This document shows, in pieces, positions 1-5,028 of a stretch of 5,819 nt of DNA. Each line of letters begins with the position of its first letter. The first letter of the stretch is position 1. The stretch covers positions 1-5,819 of the forward strand of contig CAMBSA010000141.1 in NCBI GenBank assembly GCA_945869935.1, read 5' to 3'. Below the pieces are notes generated by a model. That model saw only the letters and a program-made list of their open reading frames with translations, had not been told where the DNA came from and did no database searches. The translations under genes were made by a program, and so were the position numbers. The stretch is from Bordetella parapertussis (GTDB taxonomy: Bacteria > Pseudomonadota > Gammaproteobacteria > Burkholderiales > SG8-39).

Positions 1-146
1 AAGATTTCCGCTTTTGCGCCCCTCCAAGGCACTCGTCACCGTCAAATTGTCATACTGTGCGCCTCACCATCGAAATCTTCGACTCACCAAAAACTCGCCC
101 GACCGCCGCTAGGCGCGCGTTTCAGGGGTTTCCGGACAGGCACTAG
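1..146. other. Left-edge region without an identifiable gene
   Basis: I see no complete gene here. Short open stretches exist on the minus strand (for example about 1-57, running off the left edge), but none gives a protein I recognise. The string TTTCCGGACAGGCAC near 129-143 resembles the kind of sequence found at insertion-sequence ends, but no matching inverted partner is visible in the window, so this is only an impression. The stretch may be the decayed edge of a neighbouring mobile element or gene. Confidence 0.3.
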
Positions 147-158
147 TTACCCAGTAAT
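147..158. promoter_or_regulatory. Dyad TTAC-N3-GTAA next to repeat copy 1
   Basis: TTAC-CCA-GTAA is a 4-bp-arm dyad immediately left of repeat copy 1. The same dyad (TTAC-TCA-GTAA, 11 of 12 bases identical) occurs at 4758-4769, at the matching place left of the decayed repeat copy. Conserved arms with a changed spacer could mean a small operator, or simply that the repeat is longer on its left side than the three-copy core. Function is unproven. Confidence 0.3.
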
Positions 159-159
159 G

Positions 160-294
160 AAGAATTCTGGCTTCGAAAAACCCTAGGATTAACATAATGC
201 GTAGGTTGCGTTTTTCTCAAGGCCACAAACATAGTCGACTCGAGGATTTCGTGCGCCAGCATACTTCGCGCCCAGGAACGATTTTCCTATTCTT
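160..294 (+). repeat. 135-bp dispersed direct repeat, copy 1
   Basis: This 135-bp copy begins AAGAATTCTGG and ends TTTTCCTATTCTT. By eye it differs from copy 2 at 5 of 135 positions: two in the left third (GAAAAA for GGCAAA), two at 205-206 and one near 245. The ends AAGAAT and ATTCTT are inverted, giving imperfect 6-bp terminal inverted repeats. Conserved internal features are the palindromes AGAATTCT, CCTAGG and AGTCGACT-CGAG and a small hairpin AGGAA-N5-TTCCT near the right end. The right end lies 7 bases before the Shine-Dalgarno of the Bug gene, so the repeat forms that gene's upstream leader. The open frame from ATG 197 through the repeat into the Bug gene is probably fortuitous. Confidence 0.9.
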
Positions 295-301
295 TTCGAC
301 C

Positions 302-309
302 AAGGAGGA
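302..309 (+). promoter_or_regulatory. Ribosome binding site setting the Bug protein start at 314
   Basis: AAGGAGGA lies 4 bases before ATG 314, close to a consensus Shine-Dalgarno. It decides the start: the in-frame ATG at 197 would lie inside the dispersed repeat, lacks such a site, and would place 39 non-family residues before the signal peptide. Confidence 0.8.
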
Positions 310-313
310 ACCG

Positions 314-1324
314 ATGCTTCTGTCCCATATAAATAGTCGACTCCATCGCATCCGTTGCAGCCTGCCATGCGTCGCCGGAGCTTTCGTCGCCCTGTTCGCT
401 TTGATCGGCACGGCCGCGGTGGCCCAGACTTATCCGAATCGGTCGATCAAGCTGATCGTGCCGTATTCGTCCGGAACCGGCATGGATATGATCGCGCGGA
501 TCGTTGGCCCGAAACTGGCGCAGCGCCTCGGACAGCCCGTTGTGGTCGAGAACCGCCTAGGCGCGAGCGGCAATATCGGCGGCAGCGCTGCCGCGACCTC
601 CGCCCCCGATGGTCATACACTGATGGTGAATGCCCAGAGCATGCTGATTGCCTCCCGCCTGTACCGCTCAATGCCGTTCGACGTGCTGGCGGACTTCGCA
701 CCGATCTCGCTCACCGCCTTTGGCACGCAGCTGCTGGTGACGCACGCGAAAAGCGGAATCCGCAACGTTGGCGAACTGGTCGCCATCGCCAAAGCGAACC
801 CGGGCAAGCTCACCTACGCCACGGGCGGCGCCGGTACCTCGTTACACATCACGACCGAGACGTTCAACGGCGTCACCGACATCCAGATGCTTCACGTTCC
901 CTACAAGGGCACCGCCACCGCCCTCACCGACCTGATCGGAGGCCATGTCACCGTCGCCGTCAACGCGGTCCATGTCGTCCTACCGTACGTCAAGGCAGGC
1001 ACTATCGTGCCGCTTGCGGTGATTAGTCCGCGCCGCCACGTCAAATTGCCGGATGTGCTGACCATGGCGGAAGCCGGTGTCGCCGGCGTCGACGTCGAGT
1101 TCTGGCACGCAATGTGGGCGCCCAAGGGAACGTCGAAGTCGATCATTGCCCGCATTGGGGCTGAGTTGCACGCGATCCTGGCGCTGCCCGACGTCAATGA
1201 GGCATTCGGGAATGTCGGCCTGACGCCGACGACCAGCAAGCCCGAAGAACTCGACGCCCTGATGCGTCGAGACCTCGCGCGGTTGGAGCAAGTCATACGC
1301 AAACACAACATTACCCTCGATTGA
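314..1324 (+). CDS. Bug/TctC-family periplasmic solute-binding protein (tripartite tricarboxylate transporter type)
   Basis: The 336-residue product is an extracytoplasmic binding protein that captures small carboxylates or similar anions in the periplasm, for a TTT-type transporter or as a sensor. The N-terminus is a signal peptide: basic residues at 9-14, a hydrophobic stretch at about 20-36 and a cleavage site AVA-Q at 37/38. The mature protein starts QTYPNRSIKLIVPY and keeps the family landmarks: the first ligand loop GTGMD (Asp58), VVENRLGASGNIGG (76-90), NPGKLTYATGGAGTSLH, HVPYKG, and the late LPDVLTMAEAG. Length is normal for the family. No tctA/tctB membrane genes are in the window, which is common for these orphan binding proteins. 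It is followed after 72 bases by a hydrolase pseudogene, so it probably once led a catabolic operon. The ligand cannot be predicted from sequence alone. Confidence 0.93.
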   Translation: MLLSHINSRLHRIRCSLPCVAGAFVALFALIGTAAVAQTYPNRSIKLIVPYSSGTGMDMIARIVGPKLAQRLGQPVVVENRLGASGNIGGSAAATSAPDGHTLMVNAQSMLIASRLYRSMPFDVLADFAPISLTAFGTQLLVTHAKSGIRNVGELVAIAKANPGKLTYATGGAGTSLHITTETFNGVTDIQMLHVPYKGTATALTDLIGGHVTVAVNAVHVVLPYVKAGTIVPLAVISPRRHVKLPDVLTMAEAGVAGVDVEFWHAMWAPKGTSKSIIARIGAELHAILALPDVNEAFGNVGLTPTTSKPEELDALMRRDLARLEQVIRKHNITLD

Positions 1325-1396
1325 AAAGACGGGGGAAGACATCCTGCAGCGACGTTTCGACTGCCCTGCGTTTCGGCCGATATCGCGGGACCGAAC

Positions 1397-1695
1397 GTGA
1401 GCAAAGGTCCTCATGCAGCGGACGCCGGGCATTCGGGCCCGCTGACACGGCGCTGGATCGAGCAGCGATGGCTGCTCCGACAACACGATTCGATCCGTTG
1501 GCATGGATTGGGACCAGCCGCTCTCAATTTATCTTTCAGCGCCGTGCGGGCCGGAAGCCAATGCCGACTTTGCGTTGCTGCGTCAACGGATCAGCAAGTA
1601 TGCGGATGCGGATGCGGATGCGGCGCCGGCGTTTGAGGCAGTTGCGCGCCGACGCGAACTGATAACTGATTATCAAAACAAACCCGAGTTGAGCG
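1397..1695 (+). pseudogene. N-terminal fragment of an FrsA-like alpha/beta hydrolase, frameshifted
   Basis: Translating from GTG 1397 gives a frame with RRWIEQRWLL. After one surplus base in CTCC (1475-1478) the next frame continues DNTIRSVGMDWDQ, then PCG, LRQRISKYAD and FEAVARRREL. The intact hydrolase at 3224-4537 has the matching series FDEQRWVLDNIIQANGIDWDQ (split over residues 39-59), PCG, LRQRVRKYAD and FEALARRREAL. This is therefore the first quarter of a paralogous gene broken by a +1 shift. Homology stops around 1695, after QNKPEL, so the lid remainder and the whole catalytic alpha/beta domain are missing. No clear Shine-Dalgarno precedes 1397 and the true original start is uncertain. 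A hexanucleotide expansion lies inside the fragment. It sits directly behind the plus-strand Bug gene, in the same Bug-hydrolase partnership seen on the other strand. Confidence 0.85.
1600..1623 (+). repeat. (ATGCGG)4 hexanucleotide tandem repeat
   Basis: Four perfect ATGCGG units encode an Ala-Asp run (YADADADAA) inside the hydrolase fragment. The intact paralogue has YADIV-PSF at this point, so about four residues were added, most simply by slipped-strand expansion, either before or after the gene was broken. Confidence 0.85.
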
Positions 1696-1715
1696 TATGG
1701 CAGCAGCCAAATTTC

Positions 1716-1832
1716 TCATTGAGTCGCAGGGTAGGCCTCGAATTCTGCGATGGTGGCTTCATGAATAGCCTCAACCAAACTTGGCAGCACGTCCTAGAAT
1801 GCGTGTTCTGAGTCAGGCAACCCCGAGGTGCC
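1716..1832 (-). pseudogene. Possible C-terminal remnant of an unidentified minus-strand gene
   Basis: On the minus strand, reading towards the TGA at 1716-1718, there is a protein-like run DVLPSLVEAIHEATIAEFEA ending PATQ. A TAG at 1794-1796 interrupts it, and upstream in the same frame comes LGTSGLPDSEHAF. The run looks like an amphipathic helix at the end of an enzyme, but I do not recognise the family. The piece lies between the hydrolase fragment and the VOC fragment, in a region full of gene debris. It could equally be chance coding potential. Confidence 0.25.
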
Positions 1833-1836
1833 CAAC

Positions 1837-2010
1837 ATGACCATCAGCGTATTGCATCACATCAATATCTCGACCAATAAACTCGAAGAAACGCGGGACT
1901 ATTAAGAACGCGCGCTGGGTTTGTATGTGGGCGCGCGACCGGACTTTGGTGAACATGGGTATTGGCTATTCATTCGCGAGACGGATCACCCCATCGTTTA
2001 CACAGAAAAC
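1837..2010 (+). pseudogene. VOC (glyoxalase/ring-cleavage dioxygenase superfamily) gene, nonsense-mutated and cut off by repeat copy 2
   Basis: ATG 1837 follows GAGG (1825-1828) at 8 bases. Translation gives MTISVLHHINISTNKLEETR-DY, then a TAA at 1903-1905, then ERALGLYVGARPDFGEHGY and WLFIRETDHPIVYTEN. Read through the stop, this is the typical first beta-alpha-beta-beta unit of a VOC-fold protein: the VLHHINI strand with its usual metal-ligand His (His8), the helix LEETRDYYERALGL, then GARPDF and GYWLFI. The stop replaces the expected second Tyr of DYYER, a single-base TAT/TAC to TAA change. Homology ends at 2010, exactly where the 135-bp repeat starts, so about half or more of the gene is lost. 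VOC members of this type include extradiol dioxygenases, glyoxalases and isomerases; which one this was cannot be told. Confidence 0.85.
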
Positions 2011-2145
2011 AAGAATTCTGGCTTCGGCAAACCCTAGGATTAACATAATGCGTAGTGTGCGTTTTTCTCAAGGCCACAAACATAGTCGACTCGAGCATTT
2101 CGTGCGCCAGCATACTTCGCGCCCAGGAACGATTTTCCTATTCTT
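2011..2145 (+). repeat. 135-bp dispersed direct repeat, copy 2
   Basis: This 135-bp copy has the same boundaries as copy 1 (AAGAAT to ATTCTT) and differs from it at 5 positions. It is the copy that best defines the element. On its left the VOC pseudogene is cut off. On its right, identity to the other copies stops at 2145, whereas copies 1 and 3 share another TTCGA. Only 6 bases separate it from the stop codon of the minus-strand Bug gene. The four bases AAAC just left of it are shared with copy 3 only. No target-site duplication is evident. Confidence 0.9.
2042..2071 (-). promoter_or_regulatory. Candidate leftward promoter inside the repeat
   Basis: On the minus strand TTGAGA (2066-2071; 5 of 6 to TTGACA) is followed after 18 bases by TATGTT (2042-2047; 4 of 6 to TATAAT). 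The same pair occurs in copy 1 (191-220, spacer 18) and in copy 3 (4858-4888, spacer 19 because of its extra T). In copy 3 it would point towards the hydrolase gene. This is a weak match that may be chance in a conserved repeat. Confidence 0.2.
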
Positions 2146-2151
2146 ACCCTC

Positions 2152-3126
2152 TCATTCGATTTTGATTCTTGCAGCTCTTGCCACCGCGCCCCACTTCTCG
2201 GTTTCTGTGCGAATGAAGTCCTGGAACTCCTTGGGTGTGCTTGCAATCGGCCGGAAGCCGTTGGGAATGACGAGCTTTTCCTGGAACGCCGTACCGGAGA
2301 TGAAGCGGCGCGTATCCGCCGAGATCTTCTCGATAATGTCAGAAGGCGTGCCGATCGGCGCGAACAGTCCGAACCAGGCCACGGCCTCGTAGCCTGGAAC
2401 CACTTCGGCGATGGTAGGTACGTCGGGCATGTTGGGCAGGCGCTTGTTGCCCGAAATCCCCAGGATGCGGACCTTGTCCTGCTTGGCCGCGGCGCGGGCG
2501 TTGTTTGGGTTCGCGAACATTACGTCGACGTGACCGGCCATCAAGCTGGAGAGTCCCGCTGCCACGCCCGTGTAGTGCACTAGTGTGAAGTTCACCCCGG
2601 CCATACTCTCCAGATTCGCAAGGAACAAGTGCGTGTTCGAGCCAAGGCCCATGGTGGCGAAATTCAGCCGGCCGGGTTCTTTTTTGGCTGCCTGGAAGAG
2701 GTCGGCCAGGCTCTGAATCGGCAGCTCCGCATGGACGACCAGAGTCGTGTCAATCGCTACCAGCCCAGTTATCGGCGCAAATTGTTTCGGGTCATAAGGG
2801 AGGTTGCTGAATATGAACTGGGCGGCGGTGAATGCCAGTTCCGGCACGATCAGCAAAGTATAGCCGTCCGGGGTCGATTTCGCGACGCGTAAGGCGCCGA
2901 TCTGATTGGCCGCCCCTGGGATATTGCGCACAACCACCGGCTGCTTCCACGCCTCCGACAAGCCTTGACCGACGGTGCGCCCGAGCAGATCGACCAGGCC
3001 GCCCGGATTGGAGGGCACGACGATGCTTACCGGCTTCGACGGAAAGTTCTGAGCCTGCGCATGCGCGCCTTCCATGCCCAGGTACGAAAAAACCGCCATC
3101 GCCACAGCCAATTTTCTTATGCTCAT
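2152..3126 (-). CDS. Bug/TctC-family periplasmic solute-binding protein (second copy)
   Basis: This 324-residue binding protein of the tripartite tricarboxylate transporter type acts in the periplasm. Residues 1-23 form a signal peptide (MSIRK, hydrophobic core, AHA at 21-23) and the mature chain begins QAQNFPSKPVSIVVP. Family landmarks are present: the ligand loop NPGGLVD (Asp46), VVVRNIPGAANQIGA (64-78), STPDGYTLLI, PGRLNFATMGLGSNTH, and LPNMPDVPTIAEV. The ATG is preceded by AAGGGAG with 7 bases spacing. It is the downstream partner of the hydrolase on the same strand, with a 97-base gap, so the two probably share a transcript. It is only distantly similar to the plus-strand Bug protein at 314-1324, so they likely bind different ligands. 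The end of the gene touches repeat copy 2. Its last residues (ARAARIKIE) look like a normal family C-terminus, so it appears undamaged. Confidence 0.93.
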   Translation of the reverse strand: MSIRKLAVAMAVFSYLGMEGAHAQAQNFPSKPVSIVVPSNPGGLVDLLGRTVGQGLSEAWKQPVVVRNIPGAANQIGALRVAKSTPDGYTLLIVPELAFTAAQFIFSNLPYDPKQFAPITGLVAIDTTLVVHAELPIQSLADLFQAAKKEPGRLNFATMGLGSNTHLFLANLESMAGVNFTLVHYTGVAAGLSSLMAGHVDVMFANPNNARAAAKQDKVRILGISGNKRLPNMPDVPTIAEVVPGYEAVAWFGLFAPIGTPSDIIEKISADTRRFISGTAFQEKLVIPNGFRPIASTPKEFQDFIRTETEKWGAVARAARIKIE

Positions 3127-3133
3127 ACTCGAT

Positions 3134-3140
3134 CTCCCTT
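3134..3140 (-). promoter_or_regulatory. Ribosome binding site of the second Bug gene
   Basis: AAGGGAG on the minus strand, 7 bases before the ATG at 3126. The rest of the 97-base gap to the hydrolase stop (3141-3223) shows no terminator hairpin, which supports cotranscription with the hydrolase. Confidence 0.7.
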
Positions 3141-3223
3141 ACGCCAATGAGCCAGCAGTCCGGTGTAGATGGACCCTTAAGGTACGCAGGTATTTGCCCA
3201 TCGCCGCAGCTTACGCGCGCGGC

Positions 3224-4537
3224 TCAGACGATGGGGGTTTTCTGAACGCGGCCGCTATTCTCGACGAACCAACGTTCGCTCATTAATGGCTTGCCTGCCA
3301 TGCGCTTGGTGATCCATTCCATCTGATAGATGCGTGGGTCGGGACCGTTCGAGACTGAGGCGCCGGCAAGCGAGTGCCGCGAATCCTGATAGACGATGAA
3401 CTGCTTCGGTCCGCCGAGGGCCTTGACGAAATCCTCCGTGTACCGGAGAGGGGACAGTTCGTCCGCCTCGCCTCCTGCTACCAGGAATGGCGCTTTGATA
3501 TTGCCCGCAAACCCATGCCAGTCGATAGTCGTGCGGAATTTCTCAAATGCCGGCTCGTCGTTGATCCCGGACATGAACATGAATCGCTTCTTGAAAGTCG
3601 GAGAGGCTTCGTCGAAGATGGCGCGTCCACCGGGCTCATAGCAAGTGCCGGTCACCGCGCATGCCTTGAAGGCAGGCTCCTCGGAGACCATTGCGGCCGA
3701 AAAGAACGAACCGAAGCTAACACCCGTAGCCGCGATCCGGTTCGCATCAATCTCCGGTCGGGCACGTAGCCACTTCACCACTTCCTTTCCGGTCTCGGCC
3801 CAGCCCTGCACGTCAACGAATATGCCGCGCACGGGTGCCTCCCAATAGCCCGGCCCTTCGATGACTAACACCGCGTATCCGCGCTGCATCCACCCGTCCC
3901 CATGAAGCGAAACGGAACGCTCCTTGAAACCGTCCATTCCCGGCACGCTCACGACGACCGGCACCTTTTGCCCCGCCTGGTAGCTAGGTGGCAGGTGGAA
4001 CACTGCCGGAAGCGTCTTGTCGCGATAGGGAATCTCAGCCCACTCGATTCGATGGTCGGCCAGCTCCATGTATCTGGAATAGTTCTGGCGTTTTTTGTCG
4101 TTGTTGCCACGCAACCGCGAAGTGTGTTCCTCGAGCCCCCACATGGCGGTCGCCCAGTACATGGCCGCGATGTAGTAATTGTCTCGCGCCGGGATCAATT
4201 CTTCGTTCTTCTCGTATTCCGAGGCAAGTGCTTCGCGACGGCGCGCCAGCGCCTCGAACGAGGGAACGATGTCTGCATATTTCCTCACCCGCTGGCGCAG
4301 TCCAACGATGTCGCCTTGGATCTCTACTCCGCAGGGGCGTAGCAGTTGCGCCGTGCGTCCCTGATCCCAGTCGATTCCGTTCGCCTGAATGATGTTGTCG
4401 AGCACCCAGCGTTGTTCATCGAAGCGCTTTATCCGGGGCTCACCAATAGGAAAAGTTTCTGCCGCACCCGCGAGTTCGCTGCTGGAGAAGGTCGTCACTA
4501 ACGGCACGGAACTACGAGATTCGCGACGATTCATCAT
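3224..4537 (-). CDS. FrsA-like alpha/beta hydrolase (C-C or ester hydrolase)
   Basis: The 437-residue cytoplasmic enzyme resembles the FrsA/2,6-dihydroxypseudooxynicotine-hydrolase group. That group has an N-terminal helical part forming the lid (here about 1-165) and a C-terminal alpha/beta-hydrolase domain. The catalytic triad is visible: nucleophile Ser274 in GVSFG, acid Asp359 in GGEADEL, and base His388 in DSRHSL. The oxyanion region is probably VPGMDG (198-203), followed by GYAVLVIEGPGYWE. Relatives cut C-C bonds next to carbonyls or act as esterases, and the substrate here is unknown. Start: GAGGAAG precedes ATG 4537, and a second in-frame ATG at 4534 would serve equally. It is the first gene of a probable hydrolase-Bug operon. 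A diverged paralogue survives as a broken N-terminal piece at 1397-1695. No signal peptide is seen. All key residues are present, so it is probably functional. Confidence 0.88.
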   Translation of the reverse strand: MMNRRESRSSVPLVTTFSSSELAGAAETFPIGEPRIKRFDEQRWVLDNIIQANGIDWDQGRTAQLLRPCGVEIQGDIVGLRQRVRKYADIVPSFEALARRREALASEYEKNEELIPARDNYYIAAMYWATAMWGLEEHTSRLRGNNDKKRQNYSRYMELADHRIEWAEIPYRDKTLPAVFHLPPSYQAGQKVPVVVSVPGMDGFKERSVSLHGDGWMQRGYAVLVIEGPGYWEAPVRGIFVDVQGWAETGKEVVKWLRARPEIDANRIAATGVSFGSFFSAAMVSEEPAFKACAVTGTCYEPGGRAIFDEASPTFKKRFMFMSGINDEPAFEKFRTTIDWHGFAGNIKAPFLVAGGEADELSPLRYTEDFVKALGGPKQFIVYQDSRHSLAGASVSNGPDPRIYQMEWITKRMAGKPLMSERWFVENSGRVQKTPIV

Positions 4538-4700
4538 AGGCTTCCTCGCTTGATTAATGGACGGTCATAGAGGCCAGCAAGCAAGGGCCAATATCCGGTG
4601 TGAAGTTGCGTATGTAAAGGCGTTCTCCAGCTGATTTCAACAGATGGAACATAGTCTTCACTGCTGCTTTCTTTCCGCCACCGAGCGATGCCCGCTTGCC
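4538..4700. other. Upstream region of the hydrolase gene
   Basis: This is the 5' region of the minus-strand hydrolase. On that strand GAGGAAG (ribosome binding site) lies just before the start. Candidate promoter hexamers are weak: TTGGCC, 16 bases, TATGAC; or TTGAAA, 18 bases, TACATA. Poor -35 elements are usual for activator-dependent promoters, which fits the dyad just upstream at 4701-4727. No gene is visible. Confidence 0.4.
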
Positions 4701-4727
4701 GATAAGCGATGCTTAACCTCGCTTACC
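4701..4727. promoter_or_regulatory. Overlapping dyads with a LysR-type T-N11-A box
   Basis: TAAGC-GAT-GCTTA (4703-4715) is a perfect 5-bp-arm dyad of exactly 13 bases, fitting the T-N11-A rule of LysR-type regulators. Overlapping it, TAAGCGA (4703-4709) and TCGCTTA (4719-4725) form a second perfect 7-bp-arm dyad with a 9-base spacer, giving three TAAGC half-sites in all. A -10-like TATAGT (plus strand, 4729-4734) or TATAAG (minus strand, 4727-4732) adjoins it. The site lies about 165 bases before the hydrolase start. No regulator gene is in the window, so which protein binds is unknown. Confidence 0.5.
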
Positions 4728-4740
4728 TTATAGTACTCTT

Positions 4741-4819
4741 AGCAAACAAGCCGCATTTTACTCAGTAATCCCGGGATCGGGCATCGGCAAACACAGGATT
4801 TGAACATAATCGATTGCCC
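4741..4819 (+). repeat. Decayed partial copy of the dispersed repeat (left part), in tandem with copy 3
   Basis: AGCAAACAAG occurs at 4741-4750 and again at 4820-4829. After it, GCATCGGCAAACACAGGATTT followed by AACATAAT (about 4781-4810) matches GCTTCGGCAAAC-CTAGGATT-AACATAAT of copy 3 (about 4836-4864), with a few substitutions and small indels. In addition TTACTCAGTAAT (4758-4769) matches TTACCCAGTAAT just left of copy 1 (147-158), and the aligned spacing to the AACATAAT block is almost the same. This is therefore an older, diverged copy of the left third of the element plus its left flank. The right two thirds are absent. Confidence 0.65.
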
Positions 4820-4826
4820 AGCAAAC

Positions 4827-4962
4827 AAGAATTCTGGCTTCGGCAAACCCTAGGATTAACATAATGCGCCATGTGCGTTTTTTCTCAAGGCCACAAACAT
4901 AGTCGATTCGAGTATTGCGTGCGTCAGCATACTTCGCGCCCAGGAACGATTTTCCTATTCTT
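4827..4962 (+). repeat. 136-bp dispersed direct repeat, copy 3
   Basis: This copy is 136 bases because it carries one extra T in the T-run near 4878-4883. By eye it differs from copy 2 by 7 substitutions: three around 4868-4870 and four between about 4906 and 4925. The latter destroy both the AGTCGACT and CTCGAG palindromes. The boundaries AAGAAT and ATTCTT are intact and the following TTCGA is shared with copy 1. The extra T shifts the plus-strand reading frame relative to copies 1 and 2, which argues against a conserved plus-strand protein. The copy is flanked on the left by the decayed partial copy, and on the right by a gene tail and the winged-helix gene. Confidence 0.9.
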
Positions 4963-5028
4963 TTCGAAGACATCGAAGCGCGTTTTGAAGCAGCTTGGAT
5001 GAAATTCAGGCGAAAGGATAAGCGATGA
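4963..5028 (+). pseudogene. C-terminal tail of an unidentified upstream gene, possibly a toxin partner
   Basis: Immediately right of repeat copy 3 a frame reads FEDIEARFEAAWMKFR then RKDKR and a TGA at 5026-5028. The stop overlaps the ATG of the winged-helix gene as ATGA, the classic arrangement of translationally coupled toxin-antitoxin or operon partners. The tail looks helical and ends in a basic stretch. Upstream, the frame continues through the repeat only to a TAG near 4901, with no proper start. I infer the body of this gene was lost where the repeat joined. The family cannot be named from 21 residues; a TumE-like toxin would fit the partner gene but is not shown. Confidence 0.4.
5013..5018 (+). 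promoter_or_regulatory. Ribosome binding site of the winged-helix gene
   Basis: AAAGGA lies 6 bases before ATG 5025 and inside the tail of the overlapping upstream frame, consistent with translational coupling. Confidence 0.65.

Noticed and set aside
129..143. Insertion-sequence terminus at TTTCCGGACAGGCAC
   Set aside because: It is only a resemblance. No inverted partner, transposase or target duplication is visible in the window.
197..313. N-terminal extension of the plus-strand Bug protein from ATG 197
   Set aside because: It lies within the dispersed repeat, has no ribosome binding site, and would put 39 residues in front of a normal signal peptide that has its own strong site at 302-309.
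2022..2049. Rightward sigma-70 promoter in the repeat using CATAAT as -10
   Set aside because: CATAAT is a good -10 match, but no acceptable -35 lies 16-18 bases upstream (CTTCGG or GCTTCG).
2124..2138. AGGAA-N5-TTCCT hairpin as an intrinsic terminator for the minus-strand Bug gene
   Set aside because: The stem is only 5 bp, GC-poor and without a T-run. It is also present in the other copies, where no gene ends.
1925..2392. Plus-strand 155-codon frame across copy 2 and the end of the second Bug gene
   Set aside because: It is antisense to a clear Bug coding region, and its first part is the VOC relic in the wrong frame.
160..4962. CRISPR array
   Set aside because: The repeats are about 135 bp and 1.7 to 2.7 kb apart with genes between them, which does not fit spacer-repeat structure.
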